From contig JAXGRD010000003.1 of assembly GCA_040766105.1 (NCBI GenBank), positions 186,001 to 250,000 of the forward strand: DNA of 64,000 nt. Reading direction: 5' to 3'. The position numbers were made by a program, and so were the translations under genes. The notes beneath the pieces are model-generated. The model was not told where the DNA came from. It saw only the letters and a program-made list of their open reading frames with translations, and ran no database searches. The DNA is from JAXGRD01 sp040766105 (GTDB taxonomy: Bacteria > Bacillota > Clostridia > Peptostreptococcales > Anaerovoracaceae). Numbering within the stretch: the stretch's first letter is position 1; the number at the start of each line of letters is the position of its first letter. Shown piece by piece: positions 52,266 to 60,643 of this stretch.

Positions 52266-52304
52266 ATTATATCACTTTACGTGTTTTGGGTAAAGTGATA
52301 TAAT
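52266..52304. promoter_or_regulatory. Overlapping divergent promoters of serC-apgM and serA in one palindrome
   Basis: TATATCACTTTAC (52268-52280) and GTAAAGTGATATA (52290-52302) are perfect 13-bp arms around 9 bp. Plus strand: -35 TTTACG (52276-52281), 17 bp, -10 TATAAT (52299-52304) for serA. Minus strand: -35 TTTACC (52289-52294), 17 bp, -10 TATAAT (52266-52271) for serC. The two promoters occupy the same DNA. Confidence 0.75.
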
Positions 52305-52337
52305 TGGCCTGTAAATCAAGAAATATGAGGTGAAGAC

Positions 52338-53501
52338 ATGTACAAAATTGCAACGTTAAACAAAATATCCCCTGTAGGGCTTTCCAGATTCAGCGACGAC
52401 TACACCATGGTAGAGAATCCGGAAGAAGCCGATGCCATCATCGTGCGAAGTGCAGACATGCACAAGATGACCTTCGGACCCGATCTTCGAGCCATCGCAA
52501 GAGCCGGTGCAGGATACAATAACATCCCCGTGCAAAGATATGCCGAGGAAGGCATCGTCGTATTTAATACGCCCGGTGCCAATGCCAATGCGGTGAAGGA
52601 ATTGGTCATCGTGGGCATGCTTCTTTCCGCACGAAATATCCCCACTGCCATGGACTGGTGCAGCACTCTCAACGAAAACGTGCAGCCCTTGGTGGAAAAG
52701 GGAAAGGGCAAATTTGCCGGCAACGAGATTCAGGGCAAAACACTGGGTGTCATTGGACTGGGTGCCATCGGCGTAATGGTCGCCAATGCGGCGCAGAGTT
52801 TAAACATGAACGTCGTAGGCTACGACCCCTTCATTACCCTGCAAGCTGCCCATAATCTTTCCAACACCATCCCCGTAATTAAAGACTTGGCGGATCTTCT
52901 TCCCAAGTGCGATTACTTAACCATCCACGTTCCTGTCAACGAAGACACAAAGGGAATGATTGACAGCCGCCGTCTGGCACAGATGAAGGACGGTGCCGTA
53001 TTGTTGAACTTCTCCAGAGACACTCTGGTCAACGACGATGCCCTCCTCTATGCCCTCAGCACGGGCAAGCTGAAGCATTATGTGACGGACTTCCCCAACG
53101 ACAAAGTGCAGGGTACCAAGGGCGTCATAGCCACCCCTCATTTGGGTGCTTCCACGGAAGAAGCTGAAGACAACTGTGCCACAATGGCAGCAGAGCAGCT
53201 GATGGACTACATCGAAAACGGAAACATCACCAACTCCGTCAACTATCCTTCCTGCTCCTTAGGTGCATTAAACAGTGAAGCCAATTCCAGAGTCTGCATC
53301 CTCAACAGAAATATACCCGCCATGCTGGGGAAGATCACCGGTATCATGGCCGATTTGAACATCAACATTCGAGACCTTACAAATAAAAGTAAAGGCGAAT
53401 ACGCCTGCACCCTGATGGATATCGACGGAGATGCAAGCTACGATGATTTGAAATATGCATTGAAGGTAGAGGGAATTTTACGGGTACGCGTAATCAAGTA
53501 A
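52338..53501 (+). CDS. serA: D-3-phosphoglycerate dehydrogenase
   Basis: 387 residues, first enzyme of serine synthesis. Rossmann loop TLGVIGLGAIGVMVANAA; catalytic Arg in LLNFSRDTLV, acidic partner around VTDFPND, His in ATPHLGASTEEAEDN. A C-terminal ACT domain (about 315-387, RNIPAMLGKITGIMADLNIN) suggests serine feedback. It lacks the long substrate-binding domain of plant/mycobacterial forms. ATG behind GAGGTG. Its 3' end overlaps the convergent YihY gene by 8 bp. SerB is not in the window. Confidence 0.94.
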   Translation: MYKIATLNKISPVGLSRFSDDYTMVENPEEADAIIVRSADMHKMTFGPDLRAIARAGAGYNNIPVQRYAEEGIVVFNTPGANANAVKELVIVGMLLSARNIPTAMDWCSTLNENVQPLVEKGKGKFAGNEIQGKTLGVIGLGAIGVMVANAAQSLNMNVVGYDPFITLQAAHNLSNTIPVIKDLADLLPKCDYLTIHVPVNEDTKGMIDSRRLAQMKDGAVLLNFSRDTLVNDDALLYALSTGKLKHYVTDFPNDKVQGTKGVIATPHLGASTEEAEDNCATMAAEQLMDYIENGNITNSVNYPSCSLGALNSEANSRVCILNRNIPAMLGKITGIMADLNINIRDLTNKSKGEYACTLMDIDGDASYDDLKYALKVEGILRVRVIK

Positions 53502-54315
53502 TTTCTCGGTAATACCCCTTGGTGTCGGTGTCCATCCAAACTCTGTTGACGATGACACCCAAGCCGATAACCCAAGCCAGGAAATAAAACCAAAACAACA
53601 GGGCTACTACATTGGCCAAGGAACTGTACAAAAGGTCATAGTTGGCCACCCTGTCAATGTAGACAGAATAAACCAGCGTAACGAGGAGTAATCCTAAGGA
53701 AGCGAATATGGTTCCGGGGATTACTTCTTTTATTTTGACTCTCTTGGATGGAATCATGTAGAAGTTGAATCCGATCATCACAAAGTACAAAGCGAAGGCG
53801 ATGGGCCAACGGAGGATGATCCATATCTCTCCAACTGTAGTGATCATTTCCAAAATCTTGCCCCCATAGAGCAGCACAACTAAGGATACAATAATAACTA
53901 TTATGGTAATTCCCATGGTGAGCATGGCGCGAAGCCGATCTCTCCAATATCCCTGTCCCATGGACTCTCCCCTGGTATAGGTAAAGTTGGTCAGTCGCAA
54001 CATGGAAAACTGGGCACGGGAGGCGGACCAAAGGGCAATGAAAACGTAGGCGGCATTGACCGCACCGGCAGAACGATAGGAAAGCATATCCTTTATGGTT
54101 TCTGCCAGATCCCCTTTAATGTAGGTGAGCAGCCACCCCATTGCCTCGTTAATATTGGTTTCAAAAAAGTGTCCCAAGATCTGGGAGATGAGAATGACGA
54201 TGGGAACGATGGATAAAATGAAGTAAAAGGAAAGCTGCGCGGCAAAGCCCTGATAGTAGGGATCCTTAAACTGTCTGATGCCCAATGATAGCATCCTCAG
54301 CAATCGATCTCTCAT
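53494..54315 (-). CDS. YihY/BrkB-family membrane protein
   Basis: 273 residues with six hydrophobic segments. Family wording: KDPYYQGFAAQLSFYFILSIVPI, the conserved FWFYFLAWVIGLGVIVN at the C-terminus, and ALWSASRAQFSMLRLTN. Despite old names (ribonuclease BN, virulence factor BrkB), its function is not established. The start overlaps the end of rdgB (ATGA). Confidence 0.9.
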   Translation of the reverse strand: MRDRLLRMLSLGIRQFKDPYYQGFAAQLSFYFILSIVPIVILISQILGHFFETNINEAMGWLLTYIKGDLAETIKDMLSYRSAGAVNAAYVFIALWSASRAQFSMLRLTNFTYTRGESMGQGYWRDRLRAMLTMGITIIVIIVSLVVLLYGGKILEMITTVGEIWIILRWPIAFALYFVMIGFNFYMIPSKRVKIKEVIPGTIFASLGLLLVTLVYSVYIDRVANYDLLYSSLANVVALLFWFYFLAWVIGLGVIVNRVWMDTDTKGYYREIT

Positions 54316-54920
54316 TTTTCTTCCTCTCGTCTTAACAGCTCCTGCAACTTTTGGAGTGCATTTCTCCTGTGGCTGATTCTGTTCTTGTCTTCGGAAGTGA
54401 ACTCTCCAAAGGTAATATCATATCCCAAGGGTACGAAGATGGAGTCATAGCCAAAACCTCCGGTTCCACGCTCTTCCAGAATCACGTGCCCTTCCACTTC
54501 TCCCCTTGCGGAAAGCGTCCTGCCGTCGGGATACACCAGGGTAATGACGGAAACAAACCTGGCCGTCCTCTCTTCAAAAGGAACATCTTTCACCAAGTCA
54601 ATTAGCTTTGCATTGTTCGCCTTGTCGGCCCCGTCTCCCGAAATCCCGGCAAAGCGTGCCGAATATATTCCCGGTGCGCCGTTCAAGCAATCTACCTCGA
54701 TGCCCGAGTCGTCGGCGATGGTCATCTTCCCCGTATGCTTCATGATTTCCGAAGCCTTGATGTATGAATTTTCCTCAAAGGTCTCTCCCGTTTCATCAAT
54801 TTCAAAGGGAGGAACTCCCGCTTCATCTCTGGAAATCACCTTCATGCCAAACTTGCCGGTAATGGCATCAATTTCTTCTATCTTGTGTTTGTTCTGCGTT
54901 GCCGCGATAATGGTATTCAT
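54312..54920 (-). CDS. rdgB: dITP/XTP pyrophosphatase (RdgB/HAM1)
   Basis: 202 residues. Cleans ITP, dITP and XTP from the nucleotide pool. Substrate loop TIIAATQNKHKIEEI, IADDSGIEVDCLNGAPGIYSARFAG (the two blocks IADDSGIEVDCL and APGIYSARFAG), GFGYDSIFVP and the C-terminal SHRRNAL. Behind AAGGAG. A good promoter (54949-54977) precedes it, and IS copy 2 is inserted just beyond that promoter. Confidence 0.95.
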   Translation of the reverse strand: MNTIIAATQNKHKIEEIDAITGKFGMKVISRDEAGVPPFEIDETGETFEENSYIKASEIMKHTGKMTIADDSGIEVDCLNGAPGIYSARFAGISGDGADKANNAKLIDLVKDVPFEERTARFVSVITLVYPDGRTLSARGEVEGHVILEERGTGGFGYDSIFVPLGYDITFGEFTSEDKNRISHRRNALQKLQELLRREEEK

Positions 54921-54948
54921 AGGGCGAAACTCCTTATATTCTTTTGGA

Positions 54949-54977
54949 AGTATAGCACAAGCGGGGGTCTATTTCAA
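54949..54977 (-). promoter_or_regulatory. Promoter of rdgB-yihY
   Basis: Minus strand -35 TTGAAA (54972-54977), 17 bp, -10 TATACT (54949-54954). The IS target duplication starts 6 bp upstream of the -35. Confidence 0.65.
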
Positions 54978-54992
54978 CGTTACTGCTATCGG

Positions 54993-56542
54993 GATAGTGT
55001 AAAATAGTTGTGGAGTTTTAAAAAATAAAATAGAGATCGATTCCAACGTGATAAAATAGTTTAACCAACAAACAAATACACGAAAGGATGATCTCTATGG
55101 AAATAAGTATACAACAAATCGTGAACAACCTGGTAAAAAATATTTTGGAAAAAGCATACTCGGGTGGAATCAATGATGTTGACAGCCTTGCTTCAGATAT
55201 TTTGAATGACTGTAAACATGCTGCAACAGCCACCATTGAAGCAATCTGCACGGATATGAATCGACAGATGCGAGAGGATAAAGCAGGACGAAAAGAACGA
55301 GGTTTGGTTTTAAAAGAAAAAGAACGCCCAAGAGAGCTCTTGACAGAGCTGGGGCGGCTAGATCTAGCACGCGACTACTACTATGACAAACGTAATGCCA
55401 GGTATGTTTCCCTTCTGGATGAAGCCATTGGAATCCGTCCATATGAGCGAATAGGAGATGAACTGAGTGCGAAGATGGTTGGGCTAGCAACGGAGATTTC
55501 CTATGCAAAAAGTGCCGAGATAGCCGGTGGCGGACTGGTAAGTAGGCAGGCAGTGAAGAACCAAATTCAAAAGATAGACACCCTTGAAATGGTGCCCAAA
55601 ACCGAGACTAAAAAAGAAGTAACCGAGCTACATATCTATGCAGACGAAGACCATGTTCACATGCAAAAACCCGGAAAACAGAAGGGGAAAAGCAGTAAAA
55701 TCGTGCCACTAATTACTGTAACGGAGGGGATAAGCAAGGAGGGCCTAGGCCGTAACAGAACCATTGGAACCATGTATTTTGTAGATGAAAAGTTCGATAC
55801 AAAGAATCTATGGAAGAGTACAGAAGGCTATCTTGCGCAAACCTATGATCTGAGGAAAGTAGAAAAGATATTCGTACATGGAGATGGTGCGAAATGGATT
55901 CAAAAGGGTCTTGAAAATTTCCCTCAAGCTGTCCACGTAATGGATGGGTATCATCTAGAAAAAAGACTAAGAGGAATCGCAACGAAATTCCCCGGGAGAA
56001 ATGTGGCATTTCGACTCACAAAGGCCATTAAAAGCAAAGACCGGAAGCGTGCGGACGAAATACTGCATGGGCTATACGGAGTAGCAGAAAACGAACGTGA
56101 AAGAAAAAGCATCACCGATTTTGGTACATACCTGATGGGGAACTGGGAAAGAATAGTAAACCGAAAAACGCTTAACATACCCGGAAGCTGCACAGAGGCA
56201 CAGGTCAGCCACGTTTTATCACAGAGATTTAGCAGAGACCCTCTTGGATGGAGCAAAGAAGGCCTTGGAAAGTTAACGAAACTACGAGTGTATATTAAGA
56301 ATGGCGGAGAGATAAAGGCGTCAGATTTCAAGAGGAAACAGGATGACACGTACAACGAATATGCAGATGAAATACTCAAAGAAGCCATATCGGGCGCAAC
56401 GAACTGGACAATATTTGATGGGGAGCCATTCGTATTTGACAGAGCCAGCGGAACGCAAACTCTTCTGCATGGAATAGGTACTACTAAAAATATACTTTGG
56501 AGTTGATGTCAATCAAAAACTCCACAACAACTTGACACCGTC
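54993..56542 (+). mobile_element. ISLre2-type insertion sequence, copy 2
   Basis: 1550 bp, opposite orientation to copies 1 and 3. Ends as in copy 1 (GATAGTGTAAAATAG left; CTTGACACCGTC right). The flanking direct repeat is 10 bp, CTGCTATCGG (54983-54992 and 56543-56552), one longer than at the other two copies. It lies between the divergent rdgB and 2-hydroxyacid dehydrogenase promoters, damaging neither. Confidence 0.95.
55097..56506 (+). CDS. ISLre2/UPF0236-family transposase, copy 2
   Basis: 469 residues, identical in translation to copies 1 and 3, with ATG 8 bases after AAAGGA. All motifs intact (YADEDHVH, HGDGAKWI, MDGYHLEKRL). Confidence 0.93.
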   Translation: MEISIQQIVNNLVKNILEKAYSGGINDVDSLASDILNDCKHAATATIEAICTDMNRQMREDKAGRKERGLVLKEKERPRELLTELGRLDLARDYYYDKRNARYVSLLDEAIGIRPYERIGDELSAKMVGLATEISYAKSAEIAGGGLVSRQAVKNQIQKIDTLEMVPKTETKKEVTELHIYADEDHVHMQKPGKQKGKSSKIVPLITVTEGISKEGLGRNRTIGTMYFVDEKFDTKNLWKSTEGYLAQTYDLRKVEKIFVHGDGAKWIQKGLENFPQAVHVMDGYHLEKRLRGIATKFPGRNVAFRLTKAIKSKDRKRADEILHGLYGVAENERERKSITDFGTYLMGNWERIVNRKTLNIPGSCTEAQVSHVLSQRFSRDPLGWSKEGLGKLTKLRVYIKNGGEIKASDFKRKQDDTYNEYADEILKEAISGATNWTIFDGEPFVFDRASGTQTLLHGIGTTKNILWS

Positions 56543-56560
56543 CTGCTATCGGACATCTAC

Positions 56561-56589
56561 TGGACGAACGGCTCCATATGGGGTAGAAT
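56561..56589 (+). promoter_or_regulatory. Candidate promoter of the 2-hydroxyacid dehydrogenase
   Basis: -35 TGGACG (56561-56566), 17 bp, -10 TAGAAT (56584-56589), 33 bp before the start codon and 18 bp from the IS end. Confidence 0.4.
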
Positions 56590-56621
56590 ACCTTCTAGAC
56601 ATATTTTTAGGAGGAACTGCA

Positions 56622-57539
56622 ATGAAGATAGTAATTTTAGAATCGGAAACCGTCAACCCCGGCGATCTCAGTTGGGAGAAATTAGAAGCGCTCGGCGACC
56701 TGACGGTCTACCCAAGAAGCACCCCCGAAGAAGTATCTTCTCGCATCGGCGATGCGGAAGCCGTTTACTTCAGCAAGTTGGCCATGACCGGGAAGATTAT
56801 GGATGAACATCCCTCCGTAAAGTTTCTCTGCGTCACCGCAACAGGGACGGATAACATAGATATAGAAGCGGCTAAGGAGAGAGGTATCGCCTGTACCAAC
56901 ATTCCCGGCTATGCCACCGACGCCGTAGCACAGCATACCTTCGCTTTGATTTTAGAAACCACAAACCACGTGGGCATCCATAATGCCGATGTGCACCAAG
57001 GAAGATGGGATGAGGAAAAGGGCTTCTGTTATTGGAAGAAACCTCTCCACCTTCTCATGGGGAAATCCTTGGGCATAGTGGGCTATGGAAATATCGGGAA
57101 GAGAGTTGCCGCCATTGGGGAGGCCTTCGGCATGAAGATCAACATCTACAGTCGAGACCCGGAAGCAGCCCTGTCCTCCGACTTCGTTTCCCTCCACATC
57201 CCCGCTACACCGGAAACCGTCAACTTCATCAGAAAAGACACCATCTCTCAAATGAAAGACGGTGCCTGTCTGATCAATACCGCCAGAGGCTCCCTCATAA
57301 ACGAGGCGGATTTGGCAGAGGCTTTGAAGTCCGGCAAGATATCCTATTTTGCGACTGATGTACTATCCCAGGAACCTCCCGTAAAGGGCAGTCCCTTCTT
57401 TGGAATGGACAATTGTTTTATCACACCCCATAACGCATGGTGCCCCTCCGAATCCAGAGACATCATCTGCACCCTTTGTGCCGATAACCTGAAGAGCTGG
57501 ATGGAAGGCGGAACACTGAATCGGGTTGACTTGCCCTAG
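56622..57539 (+). CDS. D-isomer 2-hydroxyacid dehydrogenase (glycerate/hydroxypyruvate reductase type)
   Basis: 305 residues from the ATG behind TAGGAGGAACTGCA; the open frame upstream runs into the IS end and is rejected. Rossmann loop LGIVGYGNIGKRVAAIG; catalytic Arg in INTARGSLI, Glu in TDVLSQEPP, His in ITPHNAWCPSES. NAD-dependent reduction of a 2-oxoacid, probably hydroxypyruvate or a relative. Between the Rossmann loop and DFVSLH it is some 15 residues shorter than usual (YSRDPEAALSSDFVSLH). Its 3' end overlaps the convergent 5'-nucleotidase gene by 4 bp. Confidence 0.88.
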   Translation: MKIVILESETVNPGDLSWEKLEALGDLTVYPRSTPEEVSSRIGDAEAVYFSKLAMTGKIMDEHPSVKFLCVTATGTDNIDIEAAKERGIACTNIPGYATDAVAQHTFALILETTNHVGIHNADVHQGRWDEEKGFCYWKKPLHLLMGKSLGIVGYGNIGKRVAAIGEAFGMKINIYSRDPEAALSSDFVSLHIPATPETVNFIRKDTISQMKDGACLINTARGSLINEADLAEALKSGKISYFATDVLSQEPPVKGSPFFGMDNCFITPHNAWCPSESRDIICTLCADNLKSWMEGGTLNRVDLP

Positions 57540-59545
57540 AACCTGCGGCGCCCGCCCTTGTTTCGTCGCCTCCAGGAAGGAATCCTGCGTTCCTTAAATA
57601 CAGGCTTTCCGCTTTGACGCTTGGTTTTTTTCTTGAACATACTCCGTCCGTATCCACGCCTGACATGTCGCCTCTTGCGGAACCACAGTACGATACCGAC
57701 AATAATCACAATGGGAATCAATACTGCCGCTCCCACAATGAGTCCGAAGTTGTTAGGCTGTTTCAACAGTGTATAGGGATTGAATCCCGTTTTATTCACC
57801 TTTCTGCCCTGGGGCTCCTTGTATGCCTCGGGGAGTTTGTTGTTGGGAGAAGCATCGATGTAGCTGGCCAACGCATACCACTCCTTCACCTCTCCTCGAC
57901 TTCCATATATGATATGTTCTTCGAAATCTTTAATGGGTTCCCCGTCCTTATCTTTGGGGGTTATGGGAAGAAAGCCCTTTGATGCTTCCTCAACGGTTCC
58001 CAACATCTGCGTGGAGTACAATCCACCCACCACTCGGTACAATTGGTCGTTCTTTAATTTCTCCGTCGTTCCGTCTTCTCGCACCAACTTCATATCGATG
58101 GCTCTGTTGAGGAAGAGGCGACGATCGTTAAAGGCATATTCTAAGCCGCTGAAGTACAGTCTAGCCTCCGGCATCTTTGGAGAAACCGTGGCATCCACTT
58201 CTGCCATGGCCTTGATTTCCTTCCCGGTAAGATAGATGCTCACCAAGGGATAACCCGGTATTCCATCGGGACCGATGCCCAATGAGCTAACATTAAATAC
58301 ATCCGCTGTCGTGATGTTCCCCTTTCCAAAGGTGGAGCGGATGACACCGGCGGGAACTACGGCAACATCGACTCTTTCGTATTTGTCACCCTCCGCCTGC
58401 TTCACTGCATAGATATAGGAGTCAGTAATGAGATTGCCCAGAGGCTCCTCCCCCTGTTCCTTCCCAAAGAACTCAAATTCCTTAAAGGCATAGTCGGAGG
58501 ATGCCAGAACGCTTCCGTAGGAATAGCCGTACTTGGAGAAATATCTGTCGTCTATTATGGGAAGATATCCATCGGCAGCTTTTTGAATGGCGCCACTGGC
58601 AGGTACATCCGCACCAATGGGAATTGCCTGAAATTTTTCCACCTTGTACCGATCTCCATCCTTTTTCATCACTACATGACCCAAGGTTTTGGTGTATTCA
58701 CCGGCAGAAACGATGACCGTATCTCCCTGCAGCAAGGGCTCCTCCATAACCGTATGGCTGTGTCCGCTGATAATCAAATCGATTTCCGGTACTGCTTTGG
58801 CAAGTTCTACATCTTCTCCCTCGTCGCCGGATTCCTCAAGGCCGCTGTGGGAGAGGCAGACTATCATGTCCGCATCCCCGTTTCGCTGAATTTCCGCAAC
58901 GATTTCCTTGGCTCTTTCCGTACCGTCCTTCCAAGTCACACCGCTTTCCGGTGCATTGGAGATGGACTCTTCCCCCATGATTCCAAAGACGGCAACACGC
59001 ACACCCTTTTTCTCTACAATGGTGTAGTCAGAAACGCCGTATTTCGTCATGGCAGCACGAAGGGCCGCACCGTCTCCCTTTTGTTCTTCATTGGCTAGCG
59101 TTGCCTTCCAATCTATATTTGCCTGTACCAACGGGGGCATATCCTTTCCGGCGGCACGATTGAGCATGGCTGTTAAGCCGGCTGCTTTGTAATCGAACTC
59201 ATGGTTTCCCAAGGTTACCGCGTCGTAGCCCATCTGGCCCATAAGGACAAGCTCCGGTGCCTCCGTGGTAAAAATCGTTTGATAAGGTGTTCCCATGGAA
59301 AAGTCCCCCGCATCAAAAACGAAGGAGCCGGGGTAGTCTCTGTTTGTGAGATCTATTGCTGTTTTCAACCTTGCAAAGCCTCCGTTTCCCGTGTAGGAAA
59401 AGGGCTGAATGTTGGAGTGCATATCGTTGGTGAAGAGGATGGAGACCTGGTCCGCCGGTGGCTTATCCACAGCCGACACGGGAGCAGGAATCAATATGGC
59501 GCAAATCAGTATCAGTGCGATCCATAGGGAGGAAAATCGTTTCAT
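57536..59545 (-). CDS. Surface 5'-nucleotidase / metallophosphatase, membrane-anchored
   Basis: 669 residues. Signal peptide (1-25). The calcineurin-like phosphoesterase domain has SILFTNDMHSNIQPF, FDAGDFSMG, LGNHEFDYKA and IISGHSHTVM. A C-terminal 5'-nucleotidase substrate domain (about 340-560) follows, then a membrane helix (about 612-635) and an Arg/Lys-rich tail of about 35 residues. It should release nucleosides from nucleotides outside the cell, matching the nucleoside importer elsewhere in the window. ATG start, no close operon partner. Confidence 0.9.
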   Translation of the reverse strand: MKRFSSLWIALILICAILIPAPVSAVDKPPADQVSILFTNDMHSNIQPFSYTGNGGFARLKTAIDLTNRDYPGSFVFDAGDFSMGTPYQTIFTTEAPELVLMGQMGYDAVTLGNHEFDYKAAGLTAMLNRAAGKDMPPLVQANIDWKATLANEEQKGDGAALRAAMTKYGVSDYTIVEKKGVRVAVFGIMGEESISNAPESGVTWKDGTERAKEIVAEIQRNGDADMIVCLSHSGLEESGDEGEDVELAKAVPEIDLIISGHSHTVMEEPLLQGDTVIVSAGEYTKTLGHVVMKKDGDRYKVEKFQAIPIGADVPASGAIQKAADGYLPIIDDRYFSKYGYSYGSVLASSDYAFKEFEFFGKEQGEEPLGNLITDSYIYAVKQAEGDKYERVDVAVVPAGVIRSTFGKGNITTADVFNVSSLGIGPDGIPGYPLVSIYLTGKEIKAMAEVDATVSPKMPEARLYFSGLEYAFNDRRLFLNRAIDMKLVREDGTTEKLKNDQLYRVVGGLYSTQMLGTVEEASKGFLPITPKDKDGEPIKDFEEHIIYGSRGEVKEWYALASYIDASPNNKLPEAYKEPQGRKVNKTGFNPYTLLKQPNNFGLIVGAAVLIPIVIIVGIVLWFRKRRHVRRGYGRSMFKKKTKRQSGKPVFKERRIPSWRRRNKGGRRRF

Positions 59546-59561
59546 GTTATTTTCCTTTCAT

Positions 59562-59915
59562 CTAAACAAAAACAAGTTGTACCAATATCATGTAAAAAAT
59601 CGTCCCGCCGCCGATGCTGAGAAGATTGTTTCTCTTCCACAGGTGAAGCAGTATCACCACGCCGATGGCCAAGAATGGAGGAAGAAAGGTTCCCAGTTCC
59701 GCCAGGCTCCCCAAACCGGTAAATCGGATATTCCGCAGACAGTATACCACTAGAATCCCTATGACTGCCGGAGGTAGGATCTCCCCTAACCGCTTGACGA
59801 TTCTGGGGGGTTCATCCGTTCTTCCGAAGAGGGCAAAGGGCACCAGCCTGGTAAAGAATGTGACCCCTGCCACAACGGCAATGATGAGTATGGACTCCGT
59901 ATAACTCAAAGTCAT
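59562..59915 (-). CDS. azlD: Branched-chain amino acid exporter subunit AzlD
   Basis: 117 residues with four hydrophobic segments and the AzlD signature FTRLVPFALFG and LPPAVIGILVVYCLR. Small partner of AzlC in a two-protein exporter of branched-chain amino acids or analogues. It overlaps azlC by 4 bp (ATGA). Confidence 0.92.
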   Translation of the reverse strand: MTLSYTESILIIAVVAGVTFFTRLVPFALFGRTDEPPRIVKRLGEILPPAVIGILVVYCLRNIRFTGLGSLAELGTFLPPFLAIGVVILLHLWKRNNLLSIGGGTIFYMILVQLVFV

Positions 59916-60592
59916 TCCCTTTCACTCCTTCCCTGAAGAACCAAAAGCAGAACGACGGCTACCAACAGTGCAGGTATGATGAAGTTTTCAGGACCTAATA
60001 CGATCACCGCCACGATACCACACACCAATCCAATGATGGCTGGAATATGGGATTTCGCGGAGAGCCACTGTTCTACCGCCAAGACGACGAACAGCGCGGT
60101 CATGGCAAAGTCCACCCCGGTAGTATTAAACTGTATCAGTTGACCGGCCAAGGCGCCCAAGGTAGACCCTAAAACCCACCAACATTGATTTAGAAGGGAG
60201 ATGAAAAAAGTCGTCTTCTTCTTATCCAAATGGGGTGGTATCTCCGTTCCGCAGAGGAGGGCGTAGGTTTCATCCGTCAACGTATATATCATATAGGGAT
60301 AGGCCTTGCCCATCTCCTTAAACCGTTCAATAAAGGACAGTCCGTAAAAAATATGCCTGCTGTTTATGGATAGGGTAATGGCGACCACTGCCAGGATGTT
60401 CATTCCTCCCGACAAAATGCTCACCAATACGAACTGCATGGTTCCCGCATAGACAACTGCACTGATCACAAAGGCCCAGACAAAATTATATCCGATTTCC
60501 TGTATCATCAAGCCGAAGGCAATCCCCATCACTATGTATCCCAACATTACGGGGATGTCTTGTATAAACGCATACTTCAGTGCTTTTTTCAT
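59912..60592 (-). CDS. azlC: Branched-chain amino acid exporter subunit AzlC
   Basis: 226 residues from the ATG at 60590-60592; TTG codons up to 60610 are possible starts but lack a ribosome-binding site. Several membrane helices, with the AzlC motifs PVMLGYIVMGIAFGLM, VVYAGTMQFV and TLTDETYALL. It lay about 45 bp downstream of the sigma-54 activator gene before IS copy 3 separated them. A possible promoter (TTGCAT-17-TATGAT, -10 at 60599-60604) is so close that the transcript would be almost leaderless. Confidence 0.92.
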   Translation of the reverse strand: MKKALKYAFIQDIPVMLGYIVMGIAFGLMIQEIGYNFVWAFVISAVVYAGTMQFVLVSILSGGMNILAVVAITLSINSRHIFYGLSFIERFKEMGKAYPYMIYTLTDETYALLCGTEIPPHLDKKKTTFFISLLNQCWWVLGSTLGALAGQLIQFNTTGVDFAMTALFVVLAVEQWLSAKSHIPAIIGLVCGIVAVIVLGPENFIIPALLVAVVLLLVLQGRSERE

Positions 60593-60643
60593 CTTCCCAT
60601 CATACAACAAAACCTGTCAACATGCAAAAGGCTATATCATCAA

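Noticed and set aside
56532..56589. Hybrid promoter from the IS outward TTGACA
   Set aside because: The nearest -10-like sequence (TAGAAT) is 46 bp away; no correctly spaced -10 is found at copy 1 or copy 3 either.
56532..56621. Upstream extension of the 2-hydroxyacid dehydrogenase into the IS end
   Set aside because: The first codons lie inside the IS and target duplication; TAGGAGG before 56622 marks the real start.
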